NCBI GenBank assembly: GCA_006227805.1 | Contig: SBFT01000308.1 | Coordinates: forward strand, 1 to 9,678 | Length of the DNA stretch: 9,678 nt | Source: Paracoccaceae bacterium | GTDB lineage: Bacteria; Pseudomonadota; Alphaproteobacteria; Rhodobacterales; Rhodobacteraceae | Reading direction: 5' to 3' | Shown here: positions 1 through 6,027 of the stretch, in pieces | How positions within the stretch are numbered: the stretch's first letter is position 1 | How the letters are laid out: every line of letters begins with the position of its first letter | The notes under the pieces: generated by a model | What the model was told of the DNA's origin: nothing | Database searches by the model: none | The model's input: the letters and a program-made list of their open reading frames with translations, nothing else | Position numbers and translations under genes: made by a program

Positions 1-15
1 CCGTGGGGGTGCTTC

Positions 16-597
16 ATGAGGTTTTTCCGTTTTGGCGCGGCGCTGGCCGCGCTCCTGGCCATTGCATCCGCCGCTCAGGCCGCTGTGGTGATCTACACAT
101 GGGAGGACGGCCCGGACGTCCGGGTGCAATATTCCGGGTCGCTGGATACGACGGGAACCTCCCTGAAAAACTCCGGCGAATTCTTTCTCCGGGACGTGCT
201 GGCGAACGCCAACATCATCGTGAACATCGATGGCCGCCACGCCTATGTGAATGGCGGCGTGTTCACGTCGGTCGTGGGACTCGCGGGGGACGGCGGGCCG
301 ATCTATCCGCTGATTGTCGAAGGGTCGGGAGATAACTTCGGCGTCTCCGGGCACGAGCTGGGCCTTCCCGAGGATTATGTCTCGGGCGCTCCCATCTTCG
401 GGCGGATGCGGTTCGTGGACCAGAGCCTGGCCTCGCTGGGCCTGAACCCCGGCAACGTCGTCTACACCTTGGCCAGCGCCGACACGATCACCTGGACGAT
501 CGGCAACCCTCCCGCGTCGGTGCCGCTGCCAGCCGCGGGGCTGCTGCTGCTGACGGCGCTCGGCGGAATGATCGCGCAGCGCCGCCGCAAGGCCTGA
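16..597 (+). CDS. Secreted VPLPA-CTERM sorting-domain protein
   Basis: This 193-aa protein is probably exported and anchored or sorted at the cell envelope; its molecular function is unknown. Residues 1-22 form a signal peptide (MRFFRF, a hydrophobic stretch, then SAAQA). The C-terminus has the tripartite VPLPA-CTERM signal: VPLPA at 169-173, a hydrophobic segment AGLLLLTALGGMIA, and a basic tail QRRRKA. In the described family this signal is handled by an exosortase (XrtD type) in bacteria that make exopolysaccharide or biofilm. The central part (about 23-165) is beta-rich and polar, and I recognise no enzymatic motif in it. The start at 16 is supported by the signal peptide; only 15 bases lie upstream in the window, so promoter context is missing. 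No exosortase gene is present here. A hairpin follows the stop. The C-terminal signal is certain; the role is not. Confidence 0.85.
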   Translation: MRFFRFGAALAALLAIASAAQAAVVIYTWEDGPDVRVQYSGSLDTTGTSLKNSGEFFLRDVLANANIIVNIDGRHAYVNGGVFTSVVGLAGDGGPIYPLIVEGSGDNFGVSGHELGLPEDYVSGAPIFGRMRFVDQSLASLGLNPGNVVYTLASADTITWTIGNPPASVPLPAAGLLLLTALGGMIAQRRRKA

Positions 598-636
598 ATT
601 ACCCAGGGCCTCAATTTCCTGGGGCCTGAGTGACCG

Positions 637-667
637 AAAGGCCGGGCCTTGTGCCTGGCCTTTCTCT
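637..667 (+). terminator. Probable terminator of the VPLPA-CTERM gene
   Basis: AAAGGCC at 637-643 pairs with GGCCTTT at 657-663. The stem extends inward by a G-U pair and two G-C pairs around a 7-nt loop. A short pyrimidine run (TTTCTCT) follows. It lies 40 bp after the stop codon and is correctly oriented. The U-tract is imperfect, so termination may be partial. A second, smaller hairpin (CCCAGG/CCTGGG at 602-623) lies just before it. Confidence 0.6.
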
Positions 668-683
668 CGGGGCGCGCGCGCGC

Positions 684-708
684 AAAAAAAAGACCCCGCC
701 TGGCGGGG
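684..708 (-). terminator. Rho-independent terminator of the DUF882 gene
   Basis: Read on the minus strand, a 6-bp all-G/C stem (CCCCGC/GCGGGG, 694-708) is followed by TC and a run of eight T (684-691). It begins 35 bp beyond the stop codon of the minus-strand peptidase gene. Beyond the T-run, 671-683 is alternating GC dinucleotides. It sits back to back with the plus-strand terminator at 637-667, so this convergent junction is insulated in both directions. Confidence 0.85.
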
Positions 709-742
709 CCCCTGGGAAGCTGGCGTTCGGGTCGGACGACGA

Positions 743-1312
743 TCAGCCGCCCCAGCTGCGCACGTCGCCGCAATCCATGTGCACGAAGTTCGAGCGCGAA
801 TACTTGCCCACGCCGCCCGCGCGGCAGGCAATGGCCGCCTTCGCCACCTGGCTGACCGAGCGCGACGCCAGCCGCAGGTCGGCCGCCTGGCCGCGCATGT
901 GCAGCGAATTGCGCGCCACGCCGCGCGACCGGGTGCGCAGCATCGCATTGGTTTCGGGGCTGCGATAGCCCGAGAGCAGCATGTAGGGTTCGTTCACATC
1001 CAGCAGGTTGTGCGCCGCCGCCATGATGTCGATGGTGCGCGTGTCGATCCGGGTCGACCCGTCCGTGCGCCAGTCGCGCATGAAGTGGTTGATCTCCTTC
1101 AGGGCGTCCTTGATGTAGTCGCCCTCGATCCAGTAGACCATGTCGATCCGTTCGCCGGTGCGCCCGGAATACATGCGGATGCGGCGGATGTCGCCGCTGC
1201 CGCGCAGAAGCCCGGCCGCGCTGGAATATGTCGGAGCTGCGGTAATTGCCGTGGCTGCAAAGGCCGCCAGAAGCCCGCGCCGGGTTATCCCGGTAGTCGA
1301 GGTCTTGTTCAT
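743..1312 (-). CDS. Tat-exported DUF882 / M15-type murein peptidase (YcbK/MepK-like)
   Basis: This 189-aa protein belongs to the DUF882/YcbK group, related to M15 zinc D,D-/L,D-peptidases. E. coli YcbK (MepK) is a murein endopeptidase that cuts cross-links, including 3-3 links. Residues 1-33 form a Tat-type signal with twin arginines at 11-12 (TRRGLLA) and a hydrophobic stretch ending near SSAAG. The zinc-site pattern SxHxxGxAxD is complete (S136, H138, G141, D145), and the second part is H178-x-D180 (FVHMD); these should bind zinc in the periplasm. The length is normal for the family. The gene is divergent from an L,D-transpeptidase gene. In E. coli, ycbB (ldtD) and ycbK are also neighbours, which supports a shared role in 3-3 cross-link turnover. 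The ribosome binding site before the ATG is weak. Exact bond specificity cannot be read from sequence. Confidence 0.88.
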   Translation of the reverse strand: MNKTSTTGITRRGLLAAFAATAITAAPTYSSAAGLLRGSGDIRRIRMYSGRTGERIDMVYWIEGDYIKDALKEINHFMRDWRTDGSTRIDTRTIDIMAAAHNLLDVNEPYMLLSGYRSPETNAMLRTRSRGVARNSLHMRGQAADLRLASRSVSQVAKAAIACRAGGVGKYSRSNFVHMDCGDVRSWGG

Positions 1313-1345
1313 GCCTGCATCGTCCCGTCTTCTACAGTCCTGCCC

Positions 1346-1365
1346 GCATTCGATGTTACGAATGC
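1346..1365. promoter_or_regulatory. Perfect 7-7 inverted repeat, possible operator
   Basis: GCATTCG (1346-1352) and CGAATGC (1359-1365) are perfect inverted copies separated by 6 bp, centred 44 bp upstream of the peptidase ATG. The symmetry, spacing and place in a divergent promoter region fit a dimeric regulator's binding site. No regulator gene is nearby, so the identity of any binder is unknown. A role as an RNA hairpin in the peptidase leader is the alternative. Confidence 0.4.
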
Positions 1366-1433
1366 ATGCCCACCTTCCCCAGATGGTTGCGATTTATGGC
1401 ATAGCTCGATTCGCACGCCAAGCCGTGAATTCT

Positions 1434-1473
1434 GTTACGGAAAAGTAACAAGACTTTTCGGCGATTTTTCGCC
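1434..1473. promoter_or_regulatory. Overlapping inverted repeats, alternative hairpins
   Basis: GTTAC (1434-1438) and GTAAC (1445-1449) are inverted copies. Overlapping them, GAAAAGT (1440-1446) and ACTTTTC (1453-1459) are also inverted copies, so the two stems exclude each other. Immediately after, GGCGA/TCGCC (1460-1473) forms a third stem with a TTTT loop. The cluster lies about 155-190 bp upstream of the transpeptidase start. It could be a protein-binding site or a leader structure; the sequence does not decide. Confidence 0.3.
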
Positions 1474-1626
1474 CACAAGGCGCAAGTCACCGCCTCGGCG
1501 TCCCGGCGATGCAACGCGGCACCAGCCCGCGGCTTTCCTGGTGTCCTGAGGCAAAAGTGAATGGACAATGCGTCTTTGGGCTGCTCAGTTTGCGGGCAGG
1601 GACATGCGGTTCGGAAAGGCGGTTTC

Positions 1627-3306
1627 ATGCGGTGGCAGCAGTGGCTGAGGCGGGGCGGTGCGGCAGTAGCGGCGCTGGTCTGGGCGGCGGGTGTGCCCCA
1701 ACCGGGGCTGGCTCAGTCGAACTTGGCCCAGTCGAACTTGGCCCAGTCGAACTTGGCCCAGTCGAACTTGTCGCAGTCGGACCTGTCGCAGGTCACGGCG
1801 TTCAGGCAGGCCGTGGCCGAGGCCGCCGCCGACGACGCCGACATCGCCGCCTTCTACCGCGCGACCGGATACCAGCCGATCTGGACCGGCGGGGATGCCG
1901 ATGACCTCGACCGGCGCCGCGCGCTGGTGGCCGCGCTGGACCAGGCCCCGGCCCATGGCCTGCCGGTGGCGCGCTATGACCTGCCCGGCCTGATGGCGTC
2001 CATGAAGGCCGCCCGCAGCATCCGCGACCTGGGCAAGCTGGAGGTGCGCATCGCGCGGGCCTTCCTGCAATATGCCCGCGACGTCCAGACCGGCGCCGTG
2101 ATCCCGTCCCGGATCGATCCCGGCATCGTGCGCGAGGTGCCCTATCGCGACCGCGCCTCCTATCTGAGGCTGATCGCCTCGGAAGACCCGTTCGACGTCT
2201 TCGCCGCCCTGCCGCCCGAGACGGTGGAATACCGCGCCCTGATGGCGCAGAAGATGCGGCTGGAACAGACGATCGCCGAAGGCGGCTGGGGTCCCTCGGT
2301 CGCGGCCTCGAAGCTCAAGCCCGGCGACAGTGGCCCGCAGGTGGTGGCGCTGCGCAACCGCCTGATCGCGATGGGGTTCCTGCCGCGCAATGCCCGCATG
2401 GACTATGACCTGGCGCTTCAGGCGGCGGTCCAGTCCTTCCAGCTGGCCCATGGCCTGGAACCCGACGGCGTCGCGGGCGAGAGCACCATCGCCGAGGTCA
2501 ATGTCGACCCCGAGGCGCGGATGCGTTCGATCATCGTCGCGATGGAGCGCGAACGCTGGCTGAACCGCGAACGCGGCGAGCGTCACATCCTAGTCAACCT
2601 CGTGGATTTCCACGCCCGCATCATCGACAACGGGCACGAGACGTTCCGCACGCGTTCGGTCGTGGGCAAGAACGTGCCCGACCAGCGCACGCCGGAATTC
2701 TCGGACGTGATGGAACACATGGTGATCAATCCCAGCTGGTTCGTCCCGCGCTCGATCGCCACCAAGGAATACCTGCCCAAGCTGCGCAACAATCCCGATG
2801 CCGTTCGGCACCTGATCATCACGGATTCGCGCGGGCGCCAGATCGACCGGTCTCAGGTCGATTTCTCGAACTACACGACCCGCAACTTCCCCTATTCGAT
2901 GCGCCAGCCGCCGGGCAATTCCAACGCGCTTGGCCTGGTGAAGTTCATGTTTCCCAACAAGTACAACATCTACCTGCACGACACGCCGCACAAGTCGCTG
3001 TTTGCCCATGAGACGCGGGCCTACAGCCATGGCTGCATCCGCCTGGCCGATCCCTTCGACTTCGCCTATGCGCTGCTGGCCGCGCAGGAAGCCGACCCCG
3101 AAGGCTACTTCCAGAGCGTCCTGCGCACCGGGCGCGAGACCACGGTCCTGCTGGAGAAACCCGTGCCGGTCCACCTGATCTATCGCACCGCGCTGACGAA
3201 CGAGAAGGGCCGGATCGAATACCGTCGCGACATCTATGGCCGCGACGCGAAGATCTGGGAGGCGCTCCGCGACGCGGGGGTGGTCTTGCCGGGCGTTCAG
3301 GGGTAA
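1627..3306 (+). CDS. Periplasmic L,D-transpeptidase, YcbB/LdtD type
   Basis: This 559-aa enzyme should form 3-3 (mDAP-mDAP) cross-links in peptidoglycan, or attach other amines, in the periplasm. Residues 1-29 form a signal peptide (MRWQQWLRRGG, a hydrophobic stretch, PGLAQ). An N-terminal scaffold spans about 58-225. A peptidoglycan-binding domain spans about 229-292 (LKPGDSGPQVVALRNRL, then FQLAHGLEPDGVAG). The YkuD catalytic domain spans about 319-515, with H451 in YLHDTP and the signature S467-H468-G469-C470-IRL, where C470 is the nucleophile. The length and domain order match YcbB. I choose ATG 1627 over the in-frame ATG 1561 because AAGG lies 7 nt upstream of 1627 and the signal peptide begins there. 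The extra 22 residues from 1561 contain two Cys and would spoil the export signal. A 15-bp repeat sits at the signal-peptide end. The gene is divergent from the DUF882 peptidase. Confidence 0.93.
   Translation: MRWQQWLRRGGAAVAALVWAAGVPQPGLAQSNLAQSNLAQSNLAQSNLSQSDLSQVTAFRQAVAEAAADDADIAAFYRATGYQPIWTGGDADDLDRRRALVAALDQAPAHGLPVARYDLPGLMASMKAARSIRDLGKLEVRIARAFLQYARDVQTGAVIPSRIDPGIVREVPYRDRASYLRLIASEDPFDVFAALPPETVEYRALMAQKMRLEQTIAEGGWGPSVAASKLKPGDSGPQVVALRNRLIAMGFLPRNARMDYDLALQAAVQSFQLAHGLEPDGVAGESTIAEVNVDPEARMRSIIVAMERERWLNRERGERHILVNLVDFHARIIDNGHETFRTRSVVGKNVPDQRTPEFSDVMEHMVINPSWFVPRSIATKEYLPKLRNNPDAVRHLIITDSRGRQIDRSQVDFSNYTTRNFPYSMRQPPGNSNALGLVKFMFPNKYNIYLHDTPHKSLFAHETRAYSHGCIRLADPFDFAYALLAAQEADPEGYFQSVLRTGRETTVLLEKPVPVHLIYRTALTNEKGRIEYRRDIYGRDAKIWEALRDAGVVLPGVQG
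1708..1791 (+). repeat. 15-bp in-frame tandem repeat encoding Leu-Ala-Gln-Ser-Asn
   Basis: Four near-identical 15-bp units run from 1708 to 1767 (consensus TTGGCCCAGTCGAAC; the first has CTGGCT). A diverged fifth unit, Leu-Ser-Gln-Ser-Asp, follows at 1768-1782, then a partial sixth, Leu-Ser-Gln, to 1791. Units two to four (1723-1767) are base-identical. The repeat encodes residues 28-55, beginning inside the signal-peptide C-region. Because the unit is five codons, copy-number changes keep the frame. Confidence 0.95.
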
Positions 3307-3311
3307 TCACT

Positions 3312-3341
3312 GGCCCCGAACACGCTTACCTGTCCGGGGCC
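3312..3341 (+). promoter_or_regulatory. Hairpin between the transpeptidase and lpxD-like genes
   Basis: GGCCCCG (3312-3318) pairs perfectly with CGGGGCC (3335-3341) around a 16-nt loop. The right arm also belongs to a 10-bp palindrome (3335-3344). The structure fills most of the 44-bp gap and ends 9 bp before the lpxD-like ATG. There is no T-run, so it is not a classical terminator. It may weaken read-through or limit access to the start, where I see no strong Shine-Dalgarno. Confidence 0.4.
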
Positions 3342-3350
3342 CCGATCCAG

Positions 3351-4442
3351 ATGTCCTTCACTCTCGCCCAGATCGCCGGGGCCATCGGCGCGCAGGTTGC
3401 CGGCGATCCCGACCTGATCGTCACCGGCGTGGCCGAGCCTGCACAGGCGGGCCCCGACGACCTGGCCATGGCGCTCAAGCCTGCCTATGCGGCGATGCTG
3501 GGGCAGGGCAGGGCGCGCGCCGCGATGCTGTGGGAAGGGGCGGACTGGCAGGCGATGGGCCTTTCGGGGGCCATCCTGCCGCGCCGTCCGCGCTATGCGC
3601 TGGCGGGGGTGTCGGCGGTGATGGACCCCGGCCAGGGCTTCGCCCCCGGCATCCATCCCAGCGCGGTGATCGACCCCTCGGCCCGGATCGGGGCGGGCGT
3701 CAGCATCGGCGCCCTGTCGGTCATCGGCCCGCGCGCGCAGATCGGCGAGGGCTGCGTGATCGGACCCCAGGTCCATGTGGGCGCGGATGCGCGGCTGGGG
3801 CCGGGGGCACTCCTGCGCGAACAGGTCAGCATCGGCGCGCGGGTGACGATCGGCGCGCGCTTCATCGCCCAGCCCGGCGCGCGGGTGGGGGGCGACGGCT
3901 TCAGCTTCGTCACCCCCGAGGTTTCCGGCGTCGAGGCGGTGCGCGCCTCGCTGGGCGACCAGGGCGACACCAAGGCGCAATCCTATGCGCGCATCCATTC
4001 GCTGGGCGCGGTCAGCATCGGTGACGATGTCGAGATGGGCGCCAACGCCACCATCGACAACGGCACCATCCGCGACACGGTCATCGGCGACGGCTGCAAG
4101 CTGGATAATCTCACCCAGATCGGCCACAACGTGGTGATGGGCCGCGATTGCCTGGTCTGCGCGCAGGCGGGTGTGGCGGGCTCGACCGTGCTGGGCGACA
4201 ACGTGGTGCTGGGCGGCCAGACCGGGGTCAGCGACAACCTCACCATCGGCGACCGCGTCATCACCGGGGGCGGCACCGTGGTCCTGTCGAACGTGCCTGC
4301 GGGCCGCGTGCTCCTGGGGTATCCGGCGACGAAGATGGAGGCGCAGGTCGAAAGCTACAAGGCGATCCGCCGTCTGCCGCGCCTTTTCCGCGATGTCGCA
4401 GAGTTGCGAAAGGCGGTTTTCAAAACCGGATCGAGTGACTAA
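3351..4442 (+). CDS. lpxD: LpxD-like UDP-3-O-acylglucosamine N-acyltransferase
   Basis: LpxD moves a 3-hydroxyacyl chain from ACP to the 2-amino group of UDP-3-O-acylglucosamine in lipid A synthesis. This 363-aa protein has an N-terminal LpxD-type domain (1-98, MSFTLAQIAGAIGA), a long left-handed beta-helix of hexapeptide repeats (about 100-325), and a C-terminal helical tail. The LpxD core motifs GDGFSF (181-186), GANATID (230-236) and LDNLTQIGHNV (251-261) are present; H259 matches E. coli catalytic H239. By an ungapped count against E. coli LpxD from memory, the second active-site His (276) is Asn296 here (GVSDNLTIGD). The usual alphaproteobacterial lpxD neighbours (bamA, fabZ, lpxA, lpxB) are absent. 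Instead an ACP and a ketosynthase follow closely, suggesting an operon. It may be a second, specialised copy; an acyltransferase with another sugar substrate is possible. The family call is firm, the exact substrate is not. Confidence 0.85.
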   Translation: MSFTLAQIAGAIGAQVAGDPDLIVTGVAEPAQAGPDDLAMALKPAYAAMLGQGRARAAMLWEGADWQAMGLSGAILPRRPRYALAGVSAVMDPGQGFAPGIHPSAVIDPSARIGAGVSIGALSVIGPRAQIGEGCVIGPQVHVGADARLGPGALLREQVSIGARVTIGARFIAQPGARVGGDGFSFVTPEVSGVEAVRASLGDQGDTKAQSYARIHSLGAVSIGDDVEMGANATIDNGTIRDTVIGDGCKLDNLTQIGHNVVMGRDCLVCAQAGVAGSTVLGDNVVLGGQTGVSDNLTIGDRVITGGGTVVLSNVPAGRVLLGYPATKMEAQVESYKAIRRLPRLFRDVAELRKAVFKTGSSD

Positions 4443-4476
4443 ATCACCTGCCAGAAACCAGGAACGGAAACCAGCC

Positions 4477-4737
4477 ATGAGCGTCAGGGACAAGGTGATC
4501 GCCATCATCGCGGAACAGGCGGTTCTGGAGCCCTCGGACGTGACGCCCGACAGCACCCTGGCCGATCTGGGCATCGACAGCCTGGGCCTTGTCGAGAGCA
4601 TCTTCGCGATCGAGGAGGAGTTCGACATCCAGGTTCCCTTCAACGCGAACGAACCCGAAGCCAGCGATTTCGACATCTCGACCGTCGCGGCCATCATCGC
4701 CGGGATCGAGAGGCTGATTTCGGAAAAGACGGCCTGA
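4477..4737 (+). CDS. Dedicated acyl carrier protein
   Basis: This 86-aa ACP carries acyl chains on a 4'-phosphopantetheine arm. The attachment serine is S35 in the motif LGIDSLGLVES (31-41). The fold is the usual acidic helix bundle (helix II FAIEEEFD). A somewhat long loop, NANEPEASDFDIST, precedes the last helix and distinguishes it from housekeeping AcpP. Its start is fixed by the N-terminus MSVRDKVIAIIAEQAV and a purine-rich AGGAACGGAA upstream. It lies 34 bp after the lpxD-like gene and 16 bp before the ketosynthase gene, so all three are probably co-transcribed. The context implies that it feeds the neighbouring ketosynthase and acyltransferase. It lacks the longer C-terminal region I recall for rhizobial AcpXL, so I do not assign that name. 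Confidence 0.92.
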   Translation: MSVRDKVIAIIAEQAVLEPSDVTPDSTLADLGIDSLGLVESIFAIEEEFDIQVPFNANEPEASDFDISTVAAIIAGIERLISEKTA

Positions 4738-4753
4738 GAAAGGCGAAGCCTGA

Positions 4754-5962
4754 ATGAAGCGCGTGGTCATCACCGGTGCGGGCACGATCAATGCGCTGGG
4801 GCATTCGGTGCCCGAGACGCTGGAGGCGATGCGCGAAGGGCGCTGCGGCATCGGCGAGCTGGATTTCCGCGATGTCGACCGGCTGACGATCCGCATCGGC
4901 GGGCAGGTGCGCGGCTTCGAGGCCGAAGGCCGCTTCAACCGCCAGCAGATGTCGCTTTATGACCGCTTCACCCAGTTCACCCTGACCGCCGCGCGCGAGG
5001 CGATCGAGCAATCGGGGATCGAGTTCACCGGGGACGAGGCGAACCGCTCGGGCGTCGTGCTGGGCACGGCGGGCGGCGGGGTCAGCACCTGGGACGAGAA
5101 TTACCGCTCGGTCTACGAGGAGGGGAAGAACCGCGTTCACCCCTTCGTCGTGCCGAAGCTGATGAACAACGCCGCCGCCGCGCATGTGTCGATGGAATGG
5201 AACCTGCGGGGGCCGTCCTTCACCGTCTCGACCGCCTGCGCCTCCTCGAACCACGCGATGGCGCAGGCCTTCGCCATGGTGCGGTCCGGCATGGCGCCCG
5301 CGATGATCACGGGCGGATCGGAATCGATGATGTGCTTCGGGGGCATCAAGGCCTGGGAGGGGCTGCGGGTGATGTCGAAGGACGCCTGCCGCCCGTTCAG
5401 CGCCAACCGCAACGGCATGGTGCAGGGCGAAGGGGCGGGCATCTTCGTCTTCGAGGAAATGGAACACGCAAGACGGCGCGGCGCGCCGATCCTGGCCGAG
5501 ATCGCGGGCTTCGCCATGTCCTCGGACGCCTCCGACATCGTCATGCCCTCGAAACAGGGCGCGGCGCGGGCCATGGCGGGGGCGCTGCGCGATGCGGGCG
5601 TCGACCCCTCCGAAGTGGGCTACATCAACGCCCATGGCACCGGCACGGCGGCCAACGACAAGACCGAATGCGCCGCGGTGGCCGATGTCTTCGGGCCTCA
5701 TGCCGACCGCCTGATGATCTCGTCCACCAAGTCGATGCACGGGCATCTGATCGGCGGCACCGGCGCGGTCGAGCTTCTGGCCTGCATCATGGCGCTGCGC
5801 GACGGGGTCATCGCGCCCACGATCGGCTACGAGGAACCCGATCCCGAATGCGCGCTGGATGTCGTGCCGAACGAGGCGCGCGAGGCCGAGGTCAGGGTCG
5901 CCCTGTCGAACGCCTTCGCCTTCGGCGGCATGAACGCGGTCCTGGTCCTGCGCAAGGTCTGA
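4754..5962 (+). CDS. Beta-ketoacyl-ACP synthase (FabF superfamily, secondary paralogue)
   Basis: This 402-aa condensing enzyme joins an acyl group to malonyl-ACP with loss of CO2, lengthening a fatty acyl chain by two carbons. The Cys-His-His triad is complete: C162 in VSTACASSNHA, H294 in NAHGTGTAANDKTE and H331 in KSMHGHLIGGTGA, with the conserved Lys326. The C-terminal signature NAFAFGGMNAVLVL is intact. The length fits the KAS I/II family. The NAHGTGTxxND form of the second motif, unlike NAHGTSTPxGD in housekeeping FabF, is the type seen in accessory or pathway-specific ketosynthases, so I give no fabF symbol. A purine-rich AGAAAGGCG lies before the ATG at 4754, 16 bp after the ACP stop. 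With the ACP and the LpxD-like enzyme, it probably builds a particular acyl chain for an envelope lipid. The initiation or elongation role and chain length cannot be read directly. Confidence 0.92.
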   Translation: MKRVVITGAGTINALGHSVPETLEAMREGRCGIGELDFRDVDRLTIRIGGQVRGFEAEGRFNRQQMSLYDRFTQFTLTAAREAIEQSGIEFTGDEANRSGVVLGTAGGGVSTWDENYRSVYEEGKNRVHPFVVPKLMNNAAAAHVSMEWNLRGPSFTVSTACASSNHAMAQAFAMVRSGMAPAMITGGSESMMCFGGIKAWEGLRVMSKDACRPFSANRNGMVQGEGAGIFVFEEMEHARRRGAPILAEIAGFAMSSDASDIVMPSKQGAARAMAGALRDAGVDPSEVGYINAHGTGTAANDKTECAAVADVFGPHADRLMISSTKSMHGHLIGGTGAVELLACIMALRDGVIAPTIGYEEPDPECALDVVPNEAREAEVRVALSNAFAFGGMNAVLVLRKV

Positions 5963-5977
5963 TCCCGCAAGGACGAA

Positions 5978-6002
5978 CGCCGCGCCCCCTGGGGACGCGG
6001 CG
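5978..6002. terminator. G/C hairpin between convergent ketosynthase and IalB genes
   Basis: CGCCGCG (5978-5984) pairs perfectly with CGCGGCG (5996-6002); an inner CCCC/GGGG can pair as well. It lies 16 bp after the ketosynthase stop and 26 bp beyond the IalB-family stop, so it could serve both strands. No T-run follows on either strand, so it may be a weak or Rho-assisted terminator, or an mRNA 3'-end stabiliser. Confidence 0.5.
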
Positions 6003-6027
6003 CGTCATGCGGTCGGGCGATCCCGGC

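Larger units (their letters stand above)
1313..1626. other. Divergent intergenic region with several inverted repeats
   Basis: This is the 314-bp spacer between the divergent peptidase and L,D-transpeptidase genes. I see no convincing gene in it. An open frame continues upstream of the transpeptidase from an ATG at 1561, but I reject that as the start (see the CDS entry). The spacer must hold promoters in both directions, yet no clean -35/-10 pair stands out. It contains the perfect inverted repeat at 1346-1365 and the clustered hairpins at 1434-1473. It is visibly more AT-rich around 1380-1470 than the flanking genes. Confidence 0.6.

Noticed and set aside
111..124. Perfect 14-bp palindrome CCCGGACGTCCGGG
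   Set aside because: It lies inside the VPLPA-CTERM coding region, where the codons for Pro-Asp-Val-Arg explain it; there is no regulatory context.
671..683. Alternating GC tract, possible Z-DNA-prone site
   Set aside because: At 13 bp it is short and common in GC-rich DNA. It is noted only as the flank of the terminator T-run.
1585..2586. Minus-strand open frame (333 codons) containing a mirrored repeat
   Set aside because: Its repeat is only the antisense of the Leu-Ala-Gln-Ser-Asn units; it overlaps the transpeptidase gene.
3297..4697. Long minus-strand open frame (466 codons) opposite the lpxD-like gene and into the ACP gene
   Set aside because: It is low-complexity, His/Arg/Asp-rich and antisense to two clear families. 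Long antisense frames are expected in DNA this GC-rich.
4694..5746. Minus-strand open frame (350 codons) opposite the ketosynthase gene
   Set aside because: It is a composition shadow of the ketosynthase, with no recognisable domain and no ribosome binding site.
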